A stretch of 64,000 bases of DNA from Mycolicibacterium fluoranthenivorans. GTDB taxonomy: Bacteria > Actinomycetota > Actinomycetes > Mycobacteriales > Mycobacteriaceae. The DNA lies in assembly GCF_011758805.1 (NCBI RefSeq), contig NZ_JAANOW010000001.1, forward strand, positions 2,604,001 to 2,668,000. The letters are read 5' to 3'. Made by a program: the position numbers and the translations under genes. Shown here one piece after another: positions 29,595 to 39,430 of this stretch (the stretch's first letter is position 1; each line of letters begins with the position of its first letter). The notes below the pieces were generated by a model. It had not been told where the DNA came from, did not search any database, and saw only the letters and a program-made list of their open reading frames with translations.

Positions 29595-29930
29595 ATGACG
29601 ACGACATTGCTGCGCCAGGTGATCGGCGAGGTGCTGCGGCATGCGCGGACCGCCCAGGGCCGGACCCTGCGTGACGTGTCCGACGCCGCCCGGGTCAGCC
29701 TGGGCTATCTGTCCGAGGTGGAGCGTGGCCGCAAGGAGCCGTCCAGTGAGCTGCTCGCCTCGATCTGCGAAGCGCTCGACGTGCCGTTGTCCAGCGTGCT
29801 GTTCGACGCCGGTGAACAGATGGCGCGTCAGGAGGCGGGTGCGGGCTACGGCGTCGGATGTATCGACGAGACCACGAAGGTCGTCATTCCTCAGGTTGCG
29901 GCTCCGATTGCGTCGATGGCGGTGGCCTGA
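29595..29930 (+). CDS. clgR: Transcriptional regulator ClgR
   Basis: A 111-residue XRE-type activator of Clp protease and envelope-stress genes. The helix-turn-helix [28 protein letters not shown] is nearly identical to Rv2745c. The C-terminus ends in SMAVA, resembling the hydrophobic AVA-type tail by which ClgR is itself degraded by ClpP. A strong ribosome binding site (GAAGGAGA) precedes the ATG, in contrast to the many leaderless neighbours. It leads the clgR-pspA-pspM operon. Confidence 0.93.
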   Translation: MTTTLLRQVIGEVLRHARTAQGRTLRDVSDAARVSLGYLSEVERGRKEPSSELLASICEALDVPLSSVLFDAGEQMARQEAGAGYGVGCIDETTKVVIPQVAAPIASMAVA

Positions 29931-30003
29931 CGCCCTGGTTAACCGATAGGTTGGCACCAAGCAAAAGCGCAATCTCGACAGATACGAAGGCGGAAACGTT
30001 CCC

Positions 30004-30816
30004 ATGGCCAATCCGTTCGTCAAGGCGTGGAAATACCTCACGGCGCTGTTCAACTCCAAGATCGACGAGCACGCCGACCCGAAGATCCAGATCCAGCAGG
30101 CCATCGAAGAGGCGCAGCGTCAGCACCAGGCACTCACCCAGCAGGCTGCCCAGGTCATCGGCAACCAGCGGCAGCTGGAGATGCGCCTGAACCGTCAACT
30201 CGCCGATATCGAGAAGCTGCAGGCCAACGTCCGCCAAGCCCTGACGCTGGCCGACCAGGCCACCGCCGCCGGGGACGCCGCCAAGGCCACCGAGTACACC
30301 AACGCCGCCGAAGCGTTCGCGGCGCAGCTGGTGACGGGCGAGCAGAGCGTCGAGGACCTCAAGGCCCTGCACGACCAGTCGTTGCAGGCGGCCGGGCAGG
30401 CCAAGAAGGCGGTCGAGCAGAACGCCATGGTGCTGCAGCAGAAGATCGCCGAGCGCACCAAGCTGCTCAGCCAGCTCGAGCAGGCCAAGATGCAGGAGCA
30501 GGTCAGCAAGTCGCTGCAGTCGATGAGCGAGATCGCCGCGCCCGGTACCACCCCGAACCTCGACGAAGTGCGGGAGAAGATCGAGCGCCGCTACGCCAAC
30601 GCGATGGGCGCCACCGAGCTGGCTCAGAACTCGGTGCAGGGCCGCATGATGGAAGTGCAGCAGGCAAGCGTGCAGATGGCCGGGCATTCCCGGCTGGAGC
30701 AGATCAGGGCGTCGATGCGCGGTGAGGCACTCCCGTCCGGTGGCGCTGCTGCCGCGCCGGCCGGCCCGGCCGTCAACCCGCCGGCGGCTGCTCCCGAAGA
30801 CCGGCTCTCCCAGTAG
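30004..30816 (+). CDS. pspA: Phage-shock protein PspA/IM30 family, 35-kDa antigen
   Basis: A 270-residue PspA homologue (Rv2744c). Nearly the whole length is amphipathic, Gln- and Glu-rich coiled coil ([20 protein letters not shown] and onwards), with an N-terminal amphipathic helix ([18 protein letters not shown]) for membrane binding and a Pro/Ala-rich tail. It binds damaged inner membrane and restrains ClgR in the mycobacterial Psp system. It sits 73 bp after clgR and 9 bp before pspM. Confidence 0.93.
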   Translation: MANPFVKAWKYLTALFNSKIDEHADPKIQIQQAIEEAQRQHQALTQQAAQVIGNQRQLEMRLNRQLADIEKLQANVRQALTLADQATAAGDAAKATEYTNAAEAFAAQLVTGEQSVEDLKALHDQSLQAAGQAKKAVEQNAMVLQQKIAERTKLLSQLEQAKMQEQVSKSLQSMSEIAAPGTTPNLDEVREKIERRYANAMGATELAQNSVQGRMMEVQQASVQMAGHSRLEQIRASMRGEALPSGGAAAAPAGPAVNPPAAAPEDRLSQ

Positions 30817-30825
30817 GTTTCGCAC

Positions 30826-31626
30826 ATGATGGGGAGTTCGCAGTCAGGCCGCCGGGAGACCATCTCGGGCCTGATGCAGCGCGGTATCGACACCGCTGCC
30901 GAGTTCTCCGATGTGCTTGCCCAGAAGCTGGCCGCGGCTGCCGACCCGCGCGCCAAACTGCTGCGTAAGCGGCGCTGGGCGCGGCGGCTGGCGTGGTTCT
31001 TCGCGGCCACCACCGGATTCTGGATCCTGGTGACCGGCGTGCTGGCGTCCTGGAGCACCCCGGTGTGGGCGCTCATCGTCACCGGTGCGATCGCTGCGGC
31101 TGCCGCCTTCCCGACCACGCTGCTGTTCCTCCGGTATCGCTGGTTGCGGCGTGAACCGCTGCCGGAGACCGCGGCGCCGCGCCGGCTGCCGCCCCGCGGG
31201 TCGGTGGCCCGCGCACCGATGTCGGCGCTGGCTTCCTCCGAACGCGGACTGCTGTCGCTGCTGGGCGTGCTGTCGCGATCGCGGCTGTTACCCGACGGCG
31301 AACTGCGCGAGATCTCCGTGGTGGCGGCACAGACGGCGTCGACCATGGCCGCGACGGCAGCCGAGGTGGTGGCGATGGAGCGGGCCGCCGCCGTGTCACC
31401 GCAATCGCGGACCCATCTGGCACCCACCATCGACGCGTTCACCGTCCAGTTGCACGCCGGCGCCCGGCAGTACGGCGACATGGTCACCGCTGCAGCGCAA
31501 TTGGTGTCGGCGGTCAACGCGCCGACGACGGCCGCGCGCTACCGCGACGAGCTGACCGGGGCCACCGATCGGCTGCAGGGCTGGGCGCAGGCGTACCACG
31601 AGCTGGGCCAGTTGCGCGGCGCCTAG
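30826..31626 (+). CDS. pspM: Membrane partner of PspA (PspM, Rv2743c-like)
   Basis: A 266-residue protein with two adjacent transmembrane helices, about residues 55-73 and 80-100, flanked by cytosolic helical regions. Its place immediately after pspA and its two-helix topology match Rv2743c (PspM), which anchors PspA at the membrane. The C-terminal helical region (ATMAATAAEVVAMERAAAV and on) is likely the PspA-facing or oligomerising part (inference). Confidence 0.82.
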   Translation: MMGSSQSGRRETISGLMQRGIDTAAEFSDVLAQKLAAAADPRAKLLRKRRWARRLAWFFAATTGFWILVTGVLASWSTPVWALIVTGAIAAAAAFPTTLLFLRYRWLRREPLPETAAPRRLPPRGSVARAPMSALASSERGLLSLLGVLSRSRLLPDGELREISVVAAQTASTMAATAAEVVAMERAAAVSPQSRTHLAPTIDAFTVQLHAGARQYGDMVTAAAQLVSAVNAPTTAARYRDELTGATDRLQGWAQAYHELGQLRGA

Positions 31627-31631
31627 ATCGT

Positions 31632-32045
31632 CTAGATGTCGTGGGTGCCCGTCTCGGCACCGTCCGGGCGGGGCCCGAACCGCTCGATGTAGGACCGGTG
31701 CTTGTCGGCGTCTTTCTCCCGCTGGATCTTGTCGATCAGATGCGGGTCCAGACCGTGCACCCGAAGCATGTGCTTGCGCCAGATCTTGTTCAGGGCGTGC
31801 GAGAAATAGATGAACGGGATGAGGATCGGGATCGTCATGCTCGCCCGTGTGACCAAATCCGTGGGGACGAACCAGAACGGGATGAGGATCAGCACCGCCG
31901 GGACCAGCACCCGCACCATCACCCGCCGGGTCGCGCCCGGTCCGGTCAGGTCGTTGCGGACCCAGTCCAGCATCGAATCCGGCAGTCGCCGGTTGCAGCA
32001 GTAGCCGATCAGCTGGAACAGGTTGGGTGTGGTGCGTTCGCTCAT
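31632..32045 (-). CDS. DUF5313 family membrane protein
   Basis: A 137-residue protein, probably DUF5313. An N-terminal helical region (LFQLIGYCCNRRLPDSMLDWVRNDLTGPG) precedes two transmembrane helices (about 44-60 and 68-86) and a charged tail rich in Lys, His and Asp (HLIDKIQREKDADKHRSYIERFG). The locus position after pspM hints at envelope stress, but this gene is on the opposite strand and the link is weak. It converges with pspM and overlaps the ephG end by 4 bp, so it is co-transcribed with ephG. Confidence 0.7.
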   Translation of the reverse strand: MSERTTPNLFQLIGYCCNRRLPDSMLDWVRNDLTGPGATRRVMVRVLVPAVLILIPFWFVPTDLVTRASMTIPILIPFIYFSHALNKIWRKHMLRVHGLDPHLIDKIQREKDADKHRSYIERFGPRPDGAETGTHDI

Positions 32046-32494
32046 GTCAGCTTGGGACGCAGGGCGGGGATCAGCGCGCCGAGCACGCCGCGCACGATGG
32101 CCTTGGCGAAGTCGAACTGGTCGAAGTAGTCGCGCCACAGGGTGATCCGGCCGTCGTGCACCTCGAACACCCCGCACACCCAGAACTGCAGCCGCACGGG
32201 GCCGAAGATCAGCACATCGGTGCGTTCGTTGAGCACGGACGCACCGTCGGCGGCCGAGCGGTGGATCAACACGTCGAAGCCGAGGCTGGGCCGCTCCATG
32301 GCGCGGAACAGCTTGATCGCACGGCGGCGGCCGTAGACGGTCGGCAAGCCGACATTCTGGTAGACGAGATTCTCGTCGAGAAGTTCGGCGGCGGCATCCA
32401 GGTCGGGTGCACGCAGCGTGTTCAGGAATGCCTCGACGGTGGCGATGTTCTCGGCCCCCGCCCGGTGCTCGGCGGCCACCTGCTGCTCTGTCAT
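32042..32494 (-). CDS. ephG: Limonene-1,2-epoxide hydrolase family protein EphG
   Basis: A 150-residue SnoaL/LEH-fold epoxide hydrolase. VEAFLNTLRAPDLDAAAELLDENLVYQNVG, the ERTDVLIFGPVRLQFWVCGVFEV strands and ITLWRDYFDQFDF carry the Asp-Arg-Asp catalytic set typical of limonene epoxide hydrolases and match Rv2740 (EphG). It likely hydrolyses bulky lipid or sterol epoxides. The start has TACCCT 7 nt upstream and is probably leaderless. Confidence 0.88.
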   Translation of the reverse strand: MTEQQVAAEHRAGAENIATVEAFLNTLRAPDLDAAAELLDENLVYQNVGLPTVYGRRRAIKLFRAMERPSLGFDVLIHRSAADGASVLNERTDVLIFGPVRLQFWVCGVFEVHDGRITLWRDYFDQFDFAKAIVRGVLGALIPALRPKLT

Positions 32495-32501
32495 GTCCCT
32501 C

Positions 32502-32507
32502 AGGGTA
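32502..32507 (-). promoter_or_regulatory. Leaderless -10 element (TACCCT) of ephG
   Basis: On the minus strand TACCCT is followed by 7 nt and the ephG ATG. Confidence 0.55.
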
Positions 32508-32536
32508 GAGGGTCGCGCGTGTGGCAGGGTGGGCGC

Positions 32537-33709
32537 GTGCGCGTCGCGGTGGTCGCCGGGCCTGATCCCGGACATGCATTCCCGGCGATCGCACTGTGCC
32601 TGCGTTTCCTGGCTGCCGGCGATGCACCGACGCTGCTGACGGGCGCACAGTGGCTGGAGACCGCCCGGGCCGCCGGAGTCGATGCGGTGCTGCTGGCCGG
32701 GCTGGATCCGCAGGACGGCGAGGACGACGGCGACGCCGGCGCCAAGATCCACCATCGTGCGGCCAGGATGGCGCAACTCAATCTGGCTGGATTGCGTTCC
32801 GTGGCGCCGGACCTGGTGGTCTCCGACGTCATCACCGTGTGCGGTGGGATGGCGGCCGAACTGCTCGGGCTGCCGTGGGTCGAACTCAACCCACATCCGC
32901 TGTATCTGCCGTCGAAGGGGCTGCCGCCGTTGGGCAGCGGTCTCGCCCCGGGCGTGGGACTGCGCGGCCGGGCCCGCGACGGGCTGATGCGGGCCCTGAC
33001 GGCACGGTCGGTCCGAGACGGGGACCGGCAGCGGGCCCAGGCGCGCGCCGGAATCGGGTTGCCGGCAGCAGATCCGGGCCCGTTACGCCGGCTCATCGCC
33101 ACCCTTCCGGCCCTGGAGGTGCCCCGCCCGGACTGGCCGGCGGAGGCCGTGGTGGTCGGGCCGCTGCATTTCGAGCCGACCTCACACGTGCTGCACCCTC
33201 CGGCGGGTGACGGGCCACTGGTCGTGGTCGCACCGTCGACGGCGACGACCGGTACCGCCGGCCTGGCGGAAGTCGCGCTGTCGGCGCTGAGGCCCGGGCA
33301 GAATCTGCCCGAGGGCACGCGGGTGGCGGTCTCCCGGCTGGCCGGCGCCGATATGGAGATCCCGCCGTGGGCGGTGGTCGGGCTGGGCCGCCAGGACGAA
33401 CTCCTGGCCCAGGCCGATGTGATGGTGTGTGGTGGTGGCCACGGCATCGTGTCCAAGACCTTGTTGCACGGTGTGCCGCTGGTGACGGTACCCGGCGGCG
33501 GCGACCAGTGGGAGATCGCCAATCGTGTTGTGCGCCAAGGTAGCGGGCCGCTGATCCGGCCGTTGTCGGCGGAAGCGTTGGTGACGGCGGTGTCCGAGGT
33601 GCTCTCGGGCCCGTCCCATCGCGGCGCGGCGCAACGGGCCGCGGCGAGTGCCGGCACGGTGGCGGATCCGGTACGGGTGTGCCATGACGCACTGTCGGCT
33701 GCTGGGTAG
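32537..33709 (+). CDS. GT1-family glycosyltransferase (Rv2739c-like)
   Basis: A 390-residue GT-B fold enzyme of the macrolide/UDP-glycosyltransferase family. The start RVAVVAGPDPGHAFPAIAL is the usual N-terminal acceptor-domain strand. The donor-binding C-terminal signature is ADVMVCGGGHGIVSKTLLHGVPLVTVPGGGDQWEIANRV. The acceptor is unknown. The GTG start was chosen to begin at the first strand. It is divergent from ephG and is followed 10 bp later by DUF3046, as in M. tuberculosis. Confidence 0.85.
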   Translation: MRVAVVAGPDPGHAFPAIALCLRFLAAGDAPTLLTGAQWLETARAAGVDAVLLAGLDPQDGEDDGDAGAKIHHRAARMAQLNLAGLRSVAPDLVVSDVITVCGGMAAELLGLPWVELNPHPLYLPSKGLPPLGSGLAPGVGLRGRARDGLMRALTARSVRDGDRQRAQARAGIGLPAADPGPLRRLIATLPALEVPRPDWPAEAVVVGPLHFEPTSHVLHPPAGDGPLVVVAPSTATTGTAGLAEVALSALRPGQNLPEGTRVAVSRLAGADMEIPPWAVVGLGRQDELLAQADVMVCGGGHGIVSKTLLHGVPLVTVPGGGDQWEIANRVVRQGSGPLIRPLSAEALVTAVSEVLSGPSHRGAAQRAAASAGTVADPVRVCHDALSAAG

Positions 33710-33718
33710 GTTGGTGGC

Positions 33719-33910
33719 GTGCGGCTCACCGAATTCAACGAACGTGTCACCGGGCAGTTCGGCGCGGCCTATGGCGCCTCGGTGCTGGTGGACCACGTGT
33801 TGAGTGGGATCGGGCGTACCGCTGCGGAGGCCATCGAGGCCGGTGTCGAACCGCGCGACGTGTGGCGGGCGCTCTGTGCGGATTTCGAGGTGCCGCGCGA
33901 CGTGTGGTGA
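33719..33910 (+). CDS. DUF3046 protein (Rv2738c-like)
   Basis: A 63-residue protein beginning MRLTEFNERV, with DVWRALCADFEVP near the end, the standard DUF3046 pattern. Its role is unknown. In most mycobacteria it lies next to recA; here a 14-kb hydrogenase cluster intervenes. TAGGTT precedes the GTG by 6 nt, suggesting a leaderless start. Most of its length is overlapped on the opposite strand by the end of the DUF6390-like gene. Confidence 0.85.
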   Translation: MRLTEFNERVTGQFGAAYGASVLVDHVLSGIGRTAAEAIEAGVEPRDVWRALCADFEVPRDVW

Positions 33911-34638
33911 GCCCGCGCCGCCGCGACCAACTCCAGCGTCCTGGCGGTGGCGGTGTCGAGTGCGGCGCATTCGGTGTCGTCGAGCGTCCCGCACACCCAG
34001 TCCCAGTGCGCGGAGACGGCCTCACCCGGCACCGGCCGGGCCACCAGCGACACACCGTCGCGGTGCCACCGGACGTGTTCGGGGGCAGGCGCTCCCAGCC
34101 GGAGATCGCCGTCGGTGAACGTCAGCGGCCGCGACAGCATCAGTACGTGTTCGTCGGTGACCGATACGACCGTTCCCCAGCGGATACGGCAGTTCTGCAT
34201 GACGCGCAGCGGTGTGGCCGGGTCGCGATCGAGCAACCGGATCCAGGGATAGACCGCGAACACGTGGAAGCTGTGGTGGGCGAGCACCCCGGCCGGATCC
34301 AGCGGGGCCGTCAACATCCCGGTGGTCTGTCGGTGAAACGCGGTGCGCAGCCGCTGCAGCAACTCCCGCGGGTTGACGTCAGCCAGCAGGGCGCCGCCCA
34401 CCCAGTAGGCGCGGACCACCTCGGCGTCGAGTGGATCGTCGAGGCCGGCCGCATCCGCGATGGCTCGCAGGTACGGCCACGCGCCGTCGAATTCGACCGC
34501 GTGCCCGGCGAGTCCGGAGGGTCCGCGGGCATCCGGATTCACCGGCCCGCAGTAACCCAGCTCGTTGGGCGGATAGGCGTACCGGGCGAACAGCGCGTGG
34601 CCCGGCGGGATGTCGTCGTGCGCGGTATCCGGGCTCAT
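33769..34638 (-). CDS. DUF6390-like protein, last gene of the hydrogenase block
   Basis: A 289-residue protein starting MSPDTAHDDIPPGHALFARYAYPPNELGYCGP. A helical core (residues 50-240) has conserved-looking HSFHVFAVYPWIRLL and NCRIRWGTVVSV stretches. I associate this type with actinobacterial hydrogenase loci (DUF6390), without firm functional knowledge. The last 47 residues are low-complexity Ser, Thr, Ala and Arg and are simply the antisense of DUF3046, so the natural stop was probably lost. It follows hypE with no gap. Confidence 0.65.
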   Translation of the reverse strand: MSPDTAHDDIPPGHALFARYAYPPNELGYCGPVNPDARGPSGLAGHAVEFDGAWPYLRAIADAAGLDDPLDAEVVRAYWVGGALLADVNPRELLQRLRTAFHRQTTGMLTAPLDPAGVLAHHSFHVFAVYPWIRLLDRDPATPLRVMQNCRIRWGTVVSVTDEHVLMLSRPLTFTDGDLRLGAPAPEHVRWHRDGVSLVARPVPGEAVSAHWDWVCGTLDDTECAALDTATARTLELVAAARAHHTSRGTSKSAQSARHTSRGSTPASMASAAVRPIPLNTWSTSTEAP

Positions 34639-35700
34639 TCAGCAGATCCGCGGTAGCTGTTCACCGATCGGCAGGTCCACCACCCGGGTACCGCCGAGCG
34701 CGGTCCGTGCCACCACCATGCCCGGATGGTCGGGAACGCAGTGACCGATCACGGCGGCGTGCGCACCCAGCGGATGGGCGCGCATCGCGGCCAGCACCCG
34801 ATCGGCGTCGGCCGGGCGCACGAACGCCAACAGCTTGCCCTCGTTGGCCACCTGCAGCGGGTCGAGGCCGAGCAGTCCGCACGCGTCGCGCACCTCGCCG
34901 GGGATGGGGAAGTGGCGTTCGTCCAGCGCCACCCCGACGCCCGCGGCCGTGGCGATCTCGTTCAAGGTGGCGGCCACGCCGCCGCGGGTGGGGTCGCGCA
35001 GCACGTGCAGATCGGCACCGGTGTCGAGCATCGCGGACACCAGACCGTGCAGCGGCGCGGTGTCACTGGCGATGGTGGTCGCGAACTCCAGGCCCTCGCG
35101 GCAACTGAGCACCGCCACCCCGTGCACCCCGATATCGCCGCTGACGATCACCACATCGCCCGGGACCGCCCGCTGCGGACGGATATCGGCCCGGTCGTCG
35201 ATGACGCCGATGCCGGCGGTGTTGATGAAGACGCCGTCGCCGTGGCCGGCGTCGACGACCTTGGTGTCTCCGGTGACCAGCCGGACCCCGGCGGCCAGCG
35301 CGGCGGTGCCGAGGGCGCTCGCCACGTGGGCGATGTCCTGCAGCGCGGTGCCCTCCTCCAGGATGAACGCCGTGGACAAGGCCAGCGGTTGCGCGCCCAC
35401 CATCGCCAGATCGTTGACCGTGCCGTTCACCGCGAGATCGCCGATCGTGCCGCCGGGAAAGACCAACGGCCGCACCACGAACGTGTCGGTGGAGAAGGCC
35501 AGCCGCACACCGCCCAGCCCGATGACGGCGGCATCGCCGAGCCCCGCGTCGGCCGCCGTGCCGTAGGCGGGCAGGAAGAGATGTTCGATCAACTCCGCCG
35601 ACATCGCACCACCTCCGCCGTGCCCCATCACGATGTTGGGCGCATCGCGCAGCGGTGCGGGGCACACCCACGACTGGAGGTCGATCGACACGTCAGACAT
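34639..35700 (-). CDS. hypE: Hydrogenase maturation factor HypE
   Basis: A 353-residue PurM-like ATPase that dehydrates the carbamoyl group delivered by HypF to a thiocyanate, the source of the CN ligands of the [NiFe] site. [18 protein letters not shown] opens the ATP-binding region and [17 protein letters not shown] is the conserved loop. The protein ends PRIC, so the essential C-terminal cysteine is present. It overlaps hypD by 8 bp in the cluster. Confidence 0.95.
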   Translation of the reverse strand: MSDVSIDLQSWVCPAPLRDAPNIVMGHGGGGAMSAELIEHLFLPAYGTAADAGLGDAAVIGLGGVRLAFSTDTFVVRPLVFPGGTIGDLAVNGTVNDLAMVGAQPLALSTAFILEEGTALQDIAHVASALGTAALAAGVRLVTGDTKVVDAGHGDGVFINTAGIGVIDDRADIRPQRAVPGDVVIVSGDIGVHGVAVLSCREGLEFATTIASDTAPLHGLVSAMLDTGADLHVLRDPTRGGVAATLNEIATAAGVGVALDERHFPIPGEVRDACGLLGLDPLQVANEGKLLAFVRPADADRVLAAMRAHPLGAHAAVIGHCVPDHPGMVVARTALGGTRVVDLPIGEQLPRIC

Positions 35701-36793
35701 GGGTCACCTCCAGTCGTCGGTAGAGGTAGTAGGCGGCGCAGGCGCCCTCCGAGGAGACCATCGTCGCGCCCAGCGGATTGCGGGGCGTGCATTCGCGGCC
35801 GAACGCCGCGCACTCATGCGGTGTGATCAGACCCTGCAATACCTCACCGGACCGGCAGATCGCCGACTCGGCGGTGTGGATGCCGCTCACCGAGAACCGG
35901 TGTTCGGCATCGAAGTCGCGGTAGGCGTTCGACAATCGCCAACCGCTGCGGGGGATCATGCCGATCCCGCGCCAGGTGCGGTCGGTGACGTCGAAAACAT
36001 CGGCCAGCATCGCCTTTGCGGCGACATTGCCGTGTTCCTGCACGGCACGCGGATAGGCGTTCTCCAGCTCGTGGCGGCCGGATTCCAACTGGATCACTGT
36101 GCGCCGGATACCTTCCAGGATGTCCAGCGGCTCGAATCCGGTGACCACGATCGGGATCCGGTACTTCTCGGTCAGCGGCGGGTACTCGCCGGTGCCCATC
36201 ACACAGCACACGTGCCCGGCGGCAAGGAACGCCTGCACCCGGCACGTCGGCGACTCCATGATCGCCGCGATCGCCGGGGGCACCAGCACATGGGACACCA
36301 GAAGCGAGAAGTTGCCGATACCTTGGCGTTTGGCCTGGTACACGGTCATGGCGTTGGCGGGTGCGGTCGTCTCGAAGCCGATGCCGAAGAACACCACCTG
36401 CCGGTCCGGGTTCTCGCGCGCAATGGTCAGCGCATCCAGTGGTGAGTACACCACCCGGACGTCGGCGCCTTCGCTCTTGACCCGGAAGAGATCCTTCGCA
36501 CTGCCCGGCACCCGCAGCATGTCGCCGAACGAGCAGAAGATCACCTCGGGTCGGGCCGCGATGTCCAGGGCCTTGTCGATCATCTCCAGTGGTGTGACAC
36601 ACACCGGGCAGCCGGGACCGTGGATCATCTCTATCTCGTCGGGCAGTAGCTGGTCGATACCATGCCGGATGATCGAATGTGTCTGTCCGCCACAGACTTC
36701 CATGATCGACCAGCGCCTGCTGGTGGCCGCGCGGATCTGTTCGACCAGCTTGCCGGCCAGTGCAGGATCGCTGAACTCGTCCAGATACTTCAT
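35693..36793 (-). CDS. hypD: Hydrogenase maturation factor HypD
   Basis: A 366-residue iron-sulfur scaffold on which the Fe(CN)2CO unit is assembled with Hyp[10 protein letters not shown] is the iron-ligand motif, [11 protein letters not shown] the second cysteine motif, and [11 protein letters not shown] the third. C-terminal cysteines of the [4Fe-4S] cluster are in [25 protein letters not shown] and EGACAAYY. The start overlaps the hypC stop (4 bp). Confidence 0.96.
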   Translation of the reverse strand: MKYLDEFSDPALAGKLVEQIRAATSRRWSIMEVCGGQTHSIIRHGIDQLLPDEIEMIHGPGCPVCVTPLEMIDKALDIAARPEVIFCSFGDMLRVPGSAKDLFRVKSEGADVRVVYSPLDALTIARENPDRQVVFFGIGFETTAPANAMTVYQAKRQGIGNFSLLVSHVLVPPAIAAIMESPTCRVQAFLAAGHVCCVMGTGEYPPLTEKYRIPIVVTGFEPLDILEGIRRTVIQLESGRHELENAYPRAVQEHGNVAAKAMLADVFDVTDRTWRGIGMIPRSGWRLSNAYRDFDAEHRFSVSGIHTAESAICRSGEVLQGLITPHECAAFGRECTPRNPLGATMVSSEGACAAYYLYRRLEVTHV

Positions 36794-37107
36794 GGTGTCA
36801 CCTCGGTGGTTGCCGTGCGCTCGGGCGAGGTCAGCCCCGCCTGCCTTGCCGCGATCTCGAATCCGTCCCCGAATTCCTCGTCGAGCACCCCGAGATGCTC
36901 GAACTCCGCCAACGTCCGCTTGGCCGATTCCTCGTCGAGGCGCTGGATCGCAAACCCCACATGAACCACGACGTAGTCGCCGACGGCCGCATCGGGGATG
37001 TACTGCAGGCAGACCTCTTTCTGGATGCCGCCGAAGTCGACCAGCGACATCAGGGTGCCGTCCCGGTCGGCGAGGTTCAGGATCTTTCCCGGAACTGCCA
37101 AACACAT
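36790..37107 (-). CDS. hypC: Hydrogenase maturation chaperone HypC, extended form
   Basis: A 105-residue HypC beginning [10 protein letters not shown]; the Cys2 needed to bind HypD and iron is present. The beta-barrel core ends about residue 75. A C-terminal extension of about 30 residues ([20 protein letters not shown]) is longer than in a standard HypC. It delivers the iron unit to the large-subunit precursor. It is one of two HypC-type proteins in this cluster. Confidence 0.93.
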   Translation of the reverse strand: MCLAVPGKILNLADRDGTLMSLVDFGGIQKEVCLQYIPDAAVGDYVVVHVGFAIQRLDEESAKRTLAEFEHLGVLDEEFGDGFEIAARQAGLTSPERTATTEVTP

Positions 37108-37135
37108 GGTGCCTCCTTCTTTCGACCGACAGCTC

Positions 37136-39430
37136 TCACGACGAGTTCCCCACCAGCAATTGGCCGAGCGCGATACCGCCGTCGTTCGGCGGCACCCGGT
37201 GGTGGGTGAGGACCTCGAAACCTCGGGCGTCCAGGCCGTCCACGGCGAGGCCGAGCAGCAGCGCATTCTGGAACACCCCGCCGGACAACGCGACGACCGG
37301 TGCAGTGCGGGCGGCGGTCCGGGCGAGTTCGATGATCAGGTCGGCGACCGCCCGGTGAAAGCGCGCCCCGATCACGCCGGTCGGCACACCGAGTCGCGCG
37401 TCGGTGAGCACGGCGGCCAACACCGGGCCGGGGTCGATGACCGCCGGGTCGCCCGCTTCGACGGGGAAGACATACGCCGTTGCGCCGCAGGACCTGTCGC
37501 GTGAGTAGCCCTCCAGTTCGATCGCGGCCTGGGCCTCATAGGCGACCACCTGGCGTACTCCGGCGAGTGCCGACACCGCATCGAACAGCCGGCCCATACT
37601 GGACGTCGGAACGCATCCGAGTCCGGTCTGCAGCTGGTGGGCCAGTACGCGGCGTTCCTCGTCCGGGCAGGCGCGCACGGGGGCCAGGTCGTCATCCCAG
37701 GGCAGGCCGGCCGCCCACAAGTGTGCCAGTGCCATCCGGTACGGACGCAGCACGCTGATATCCCCGCCGGGCAGCGGCACGTACTTCAGCTGAGCCAGCC
37801 GCCGGTAGCCCTTGTAGTCGGCGAGCAACACCTCACCGCCCCAGATCGCGCCGTCGGGGCCGTAACCCGTTCCATCGAAGGCGAACCCGAGAACCGGCTG
37901 CGCACCGTCCAGACCGTGCTCGGCCATCACCGCGGCGATATGGGCATGGTGGTGCTGCACGGACCGGACCGGCCGGCCCGCGGCGTTGCGGCGCGCCCAG
38001 GCCGTCGACCGGTAGCCGGGGTGCGCGTCGGCGACGAGGATCTCCGGCGTCACACCGGTCAGCGCTTGCAGATGGTGTCGGGCCGAGTCGAATGCCGACA
38101 GGGTGGCCAGATCGTCCATATCGCCGATGTGCTGGCTCAGCCAGGCGTACTTCCCGGCGGCCACGGCCATGGTGTTCTTCAGGTCGGCCCCCACCGCCAA
38201 AGTCGGTGGCACCGGTGCCGGGAGCGCGACCGGTAGCGGTGCATATCCGCGGGAGCGGCGGATGGGTATCTGACGCCGCGCACACACCCGGACCACCGAA
38301 TCGTCGCACGGTGCCAGGATCGCTCGGTCGTGCATCAGCCAACCATCGGCGAGTGGCCCGAGCCGATCGACGGCATCGTCGTCGGTGAAGCAGATCGGTT
38401 CGCCACCGAGGTTTCCCGACGTCATCACCAGTGCGGTCGGGCCGGGTTCGTCACCGGGCAGCCCGAACAACAGGGTGTGCAGCGGTGTGTACGCCAGCAT
38501 GACACCGAGATCGGGGAGCTGCGGCGCCACGGCGCCGGCCACCGGGCCACCAGGTCGGCGGGGTAGCAGCACAATCGGGCGTTGCGGGCTCGTCAGCACC
38601 CGTTCGGCGGGGAGGTTCACCTCGGCGATGGTGTGCGCAGTCGCCAGGCCGGCCACCATCACCGCGAACGGCTTGTCGCCGCGGCGCTTTCGGATCCGCA
38701 GTTCGGTGACCGCCGCGCTGTCGGCGGCATCGCAGGCCAGGTGATAGCCACCGATACCCTTGACGGCCAGGATCCCGCCGCGGCGCAACAGGTCTCGCGC
38801 CCGCCGCAGCCCGTCCTCGCCTGGGGTGCGGTGTCCGTCGTGATCCCGGAAGGTCGGCGTCGGTCCACAGTCGGGGCAGCAGATGGGTTGTGCGTGGAAG
38901 CGCCGGTCGGCGGGGTCGGCGTACTCCCGGGCGCATGCGCCACACATCGGGAAGGTCGCCATGGTGGTGGCGGCGCGGTCATAGGGCAGGGACGCCGTGA
39001 TGGTGAAACGTGGTCCGCAATTGGTGCAGTTGACGAAAGCGTGCCGGTATCGCCGGTCGGTGGGATCGCGTTGTTCGGCGACGCACTCATCGCAGATCGC
39101 CACGTCGGGGGAGGCCAGCGTGCGGCCCCCATCGGAGTGGGTGGTGTCGGCGATGGTGAAACCGGTGCCACCTCGCGGCGGAAGATCCTGTGTCCGAACG
39201 GCTTCGATCACCGCCAGGGGTGGCGGCCGATCCTGCAACATGGTCAGGAAACCGGCCACGTCGGTGGCGTCACCTTCGATCTCGATGATCGCGCCCGAGC
39301 TGTCGTTGCGCACCGATCCGGCCAGGCCCAGCGCGGCCGCGGTGGTGTACACGAACGGCCGGAAGCCGACGCCCTGGACCACGCCGTGCACCCGGATACT
39401 CAGCCGGCGGCGCCGATCGGTGGCCGTCAT
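37136..39430 (-). CDS. hypF: Carbamoyltransferase HypF
   Basis: A 764-residue multidomain protein. The N-terminal acylphosphatase domain has GVVQGVGFRPFVY, then two zinc motifs (CDECVAEQ with CTNCGPR, and CGACAREY with CCPDCGP). A YrdC-like domain (RRGGILAVKGIGGYHLACDA) and a Kae1-like C-terminal domain (VQHHHAHIAAVMAEHG, LSGGVFQN) follow. It converts carbamoyl phosphate to the cyanide precursor handed to HypE. The order and full length indicate an intact enzyme. It overlaps the second hypC gene by 4 bp. Confidence 0.96.
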   Translation of the reverse strand: MTATDRRRRLSIRVHGVVQGVGFRPFVYTTAAALGLAGSVRNDSSGAIIEIEGDATDVAGFLTMLQDRPPPLAVIEAVRTQDLPPRGGTGFTIADTTHSDGGRTLASPDVAICDECVAEQRDPTDRRYRHAFVNCTNCGPRFTITASLPYDRAATTMATFPMCGACAREYADPADRRFHAQPICCPDCGPTPTFRDHDGHRTPGEDGLRRARDLLRRGGILAVKGIGGYHLACDAADSAAVTELRIRKRRGDKPFAVMVAGLATAHTIAEVNLPAERVLTSPQRPIVLLPRRPGGPVAGAVAPQLPDLGVMLAYTPLHTLLFGLPGDEPGPTALVMTSGNLGGEPICFTDDDAVDRLGPLADGWLMHDRAILAPCDDSVVRVCARRQIPIRRSRGYAPLPVALPAPVPPTLAVGADLKNTMAVAAGKYAWLSQHIGDMDDLATLSAFDSARHHLQALTGVTPEILVADAHPGYRSTAWARRNAAGRPVRSVQHHHAHIAAVMAEHGLDGAQPVLGFAFDGTGYGPDGAIWGGEVLLADYKGYRRLAQLKYVPLPGGDISVLRPYRMALAHLWAAGLPWDDDLAPVRACPDEERRVLAHQLQTGLGCVPTSSMGRLFDAVSALAGVRQVVAYEAQAAIELEGYSRDRSCGATAYVFPVEAGDPAVIDPGPVLAAVLTDARLGVPTGVIGARFHRAVADLIIELARTAARTAPVVALSGGVFQNALLLGLAVDGLDARGFEVLTHHRVPPNDGGIALGQLLVGNSS

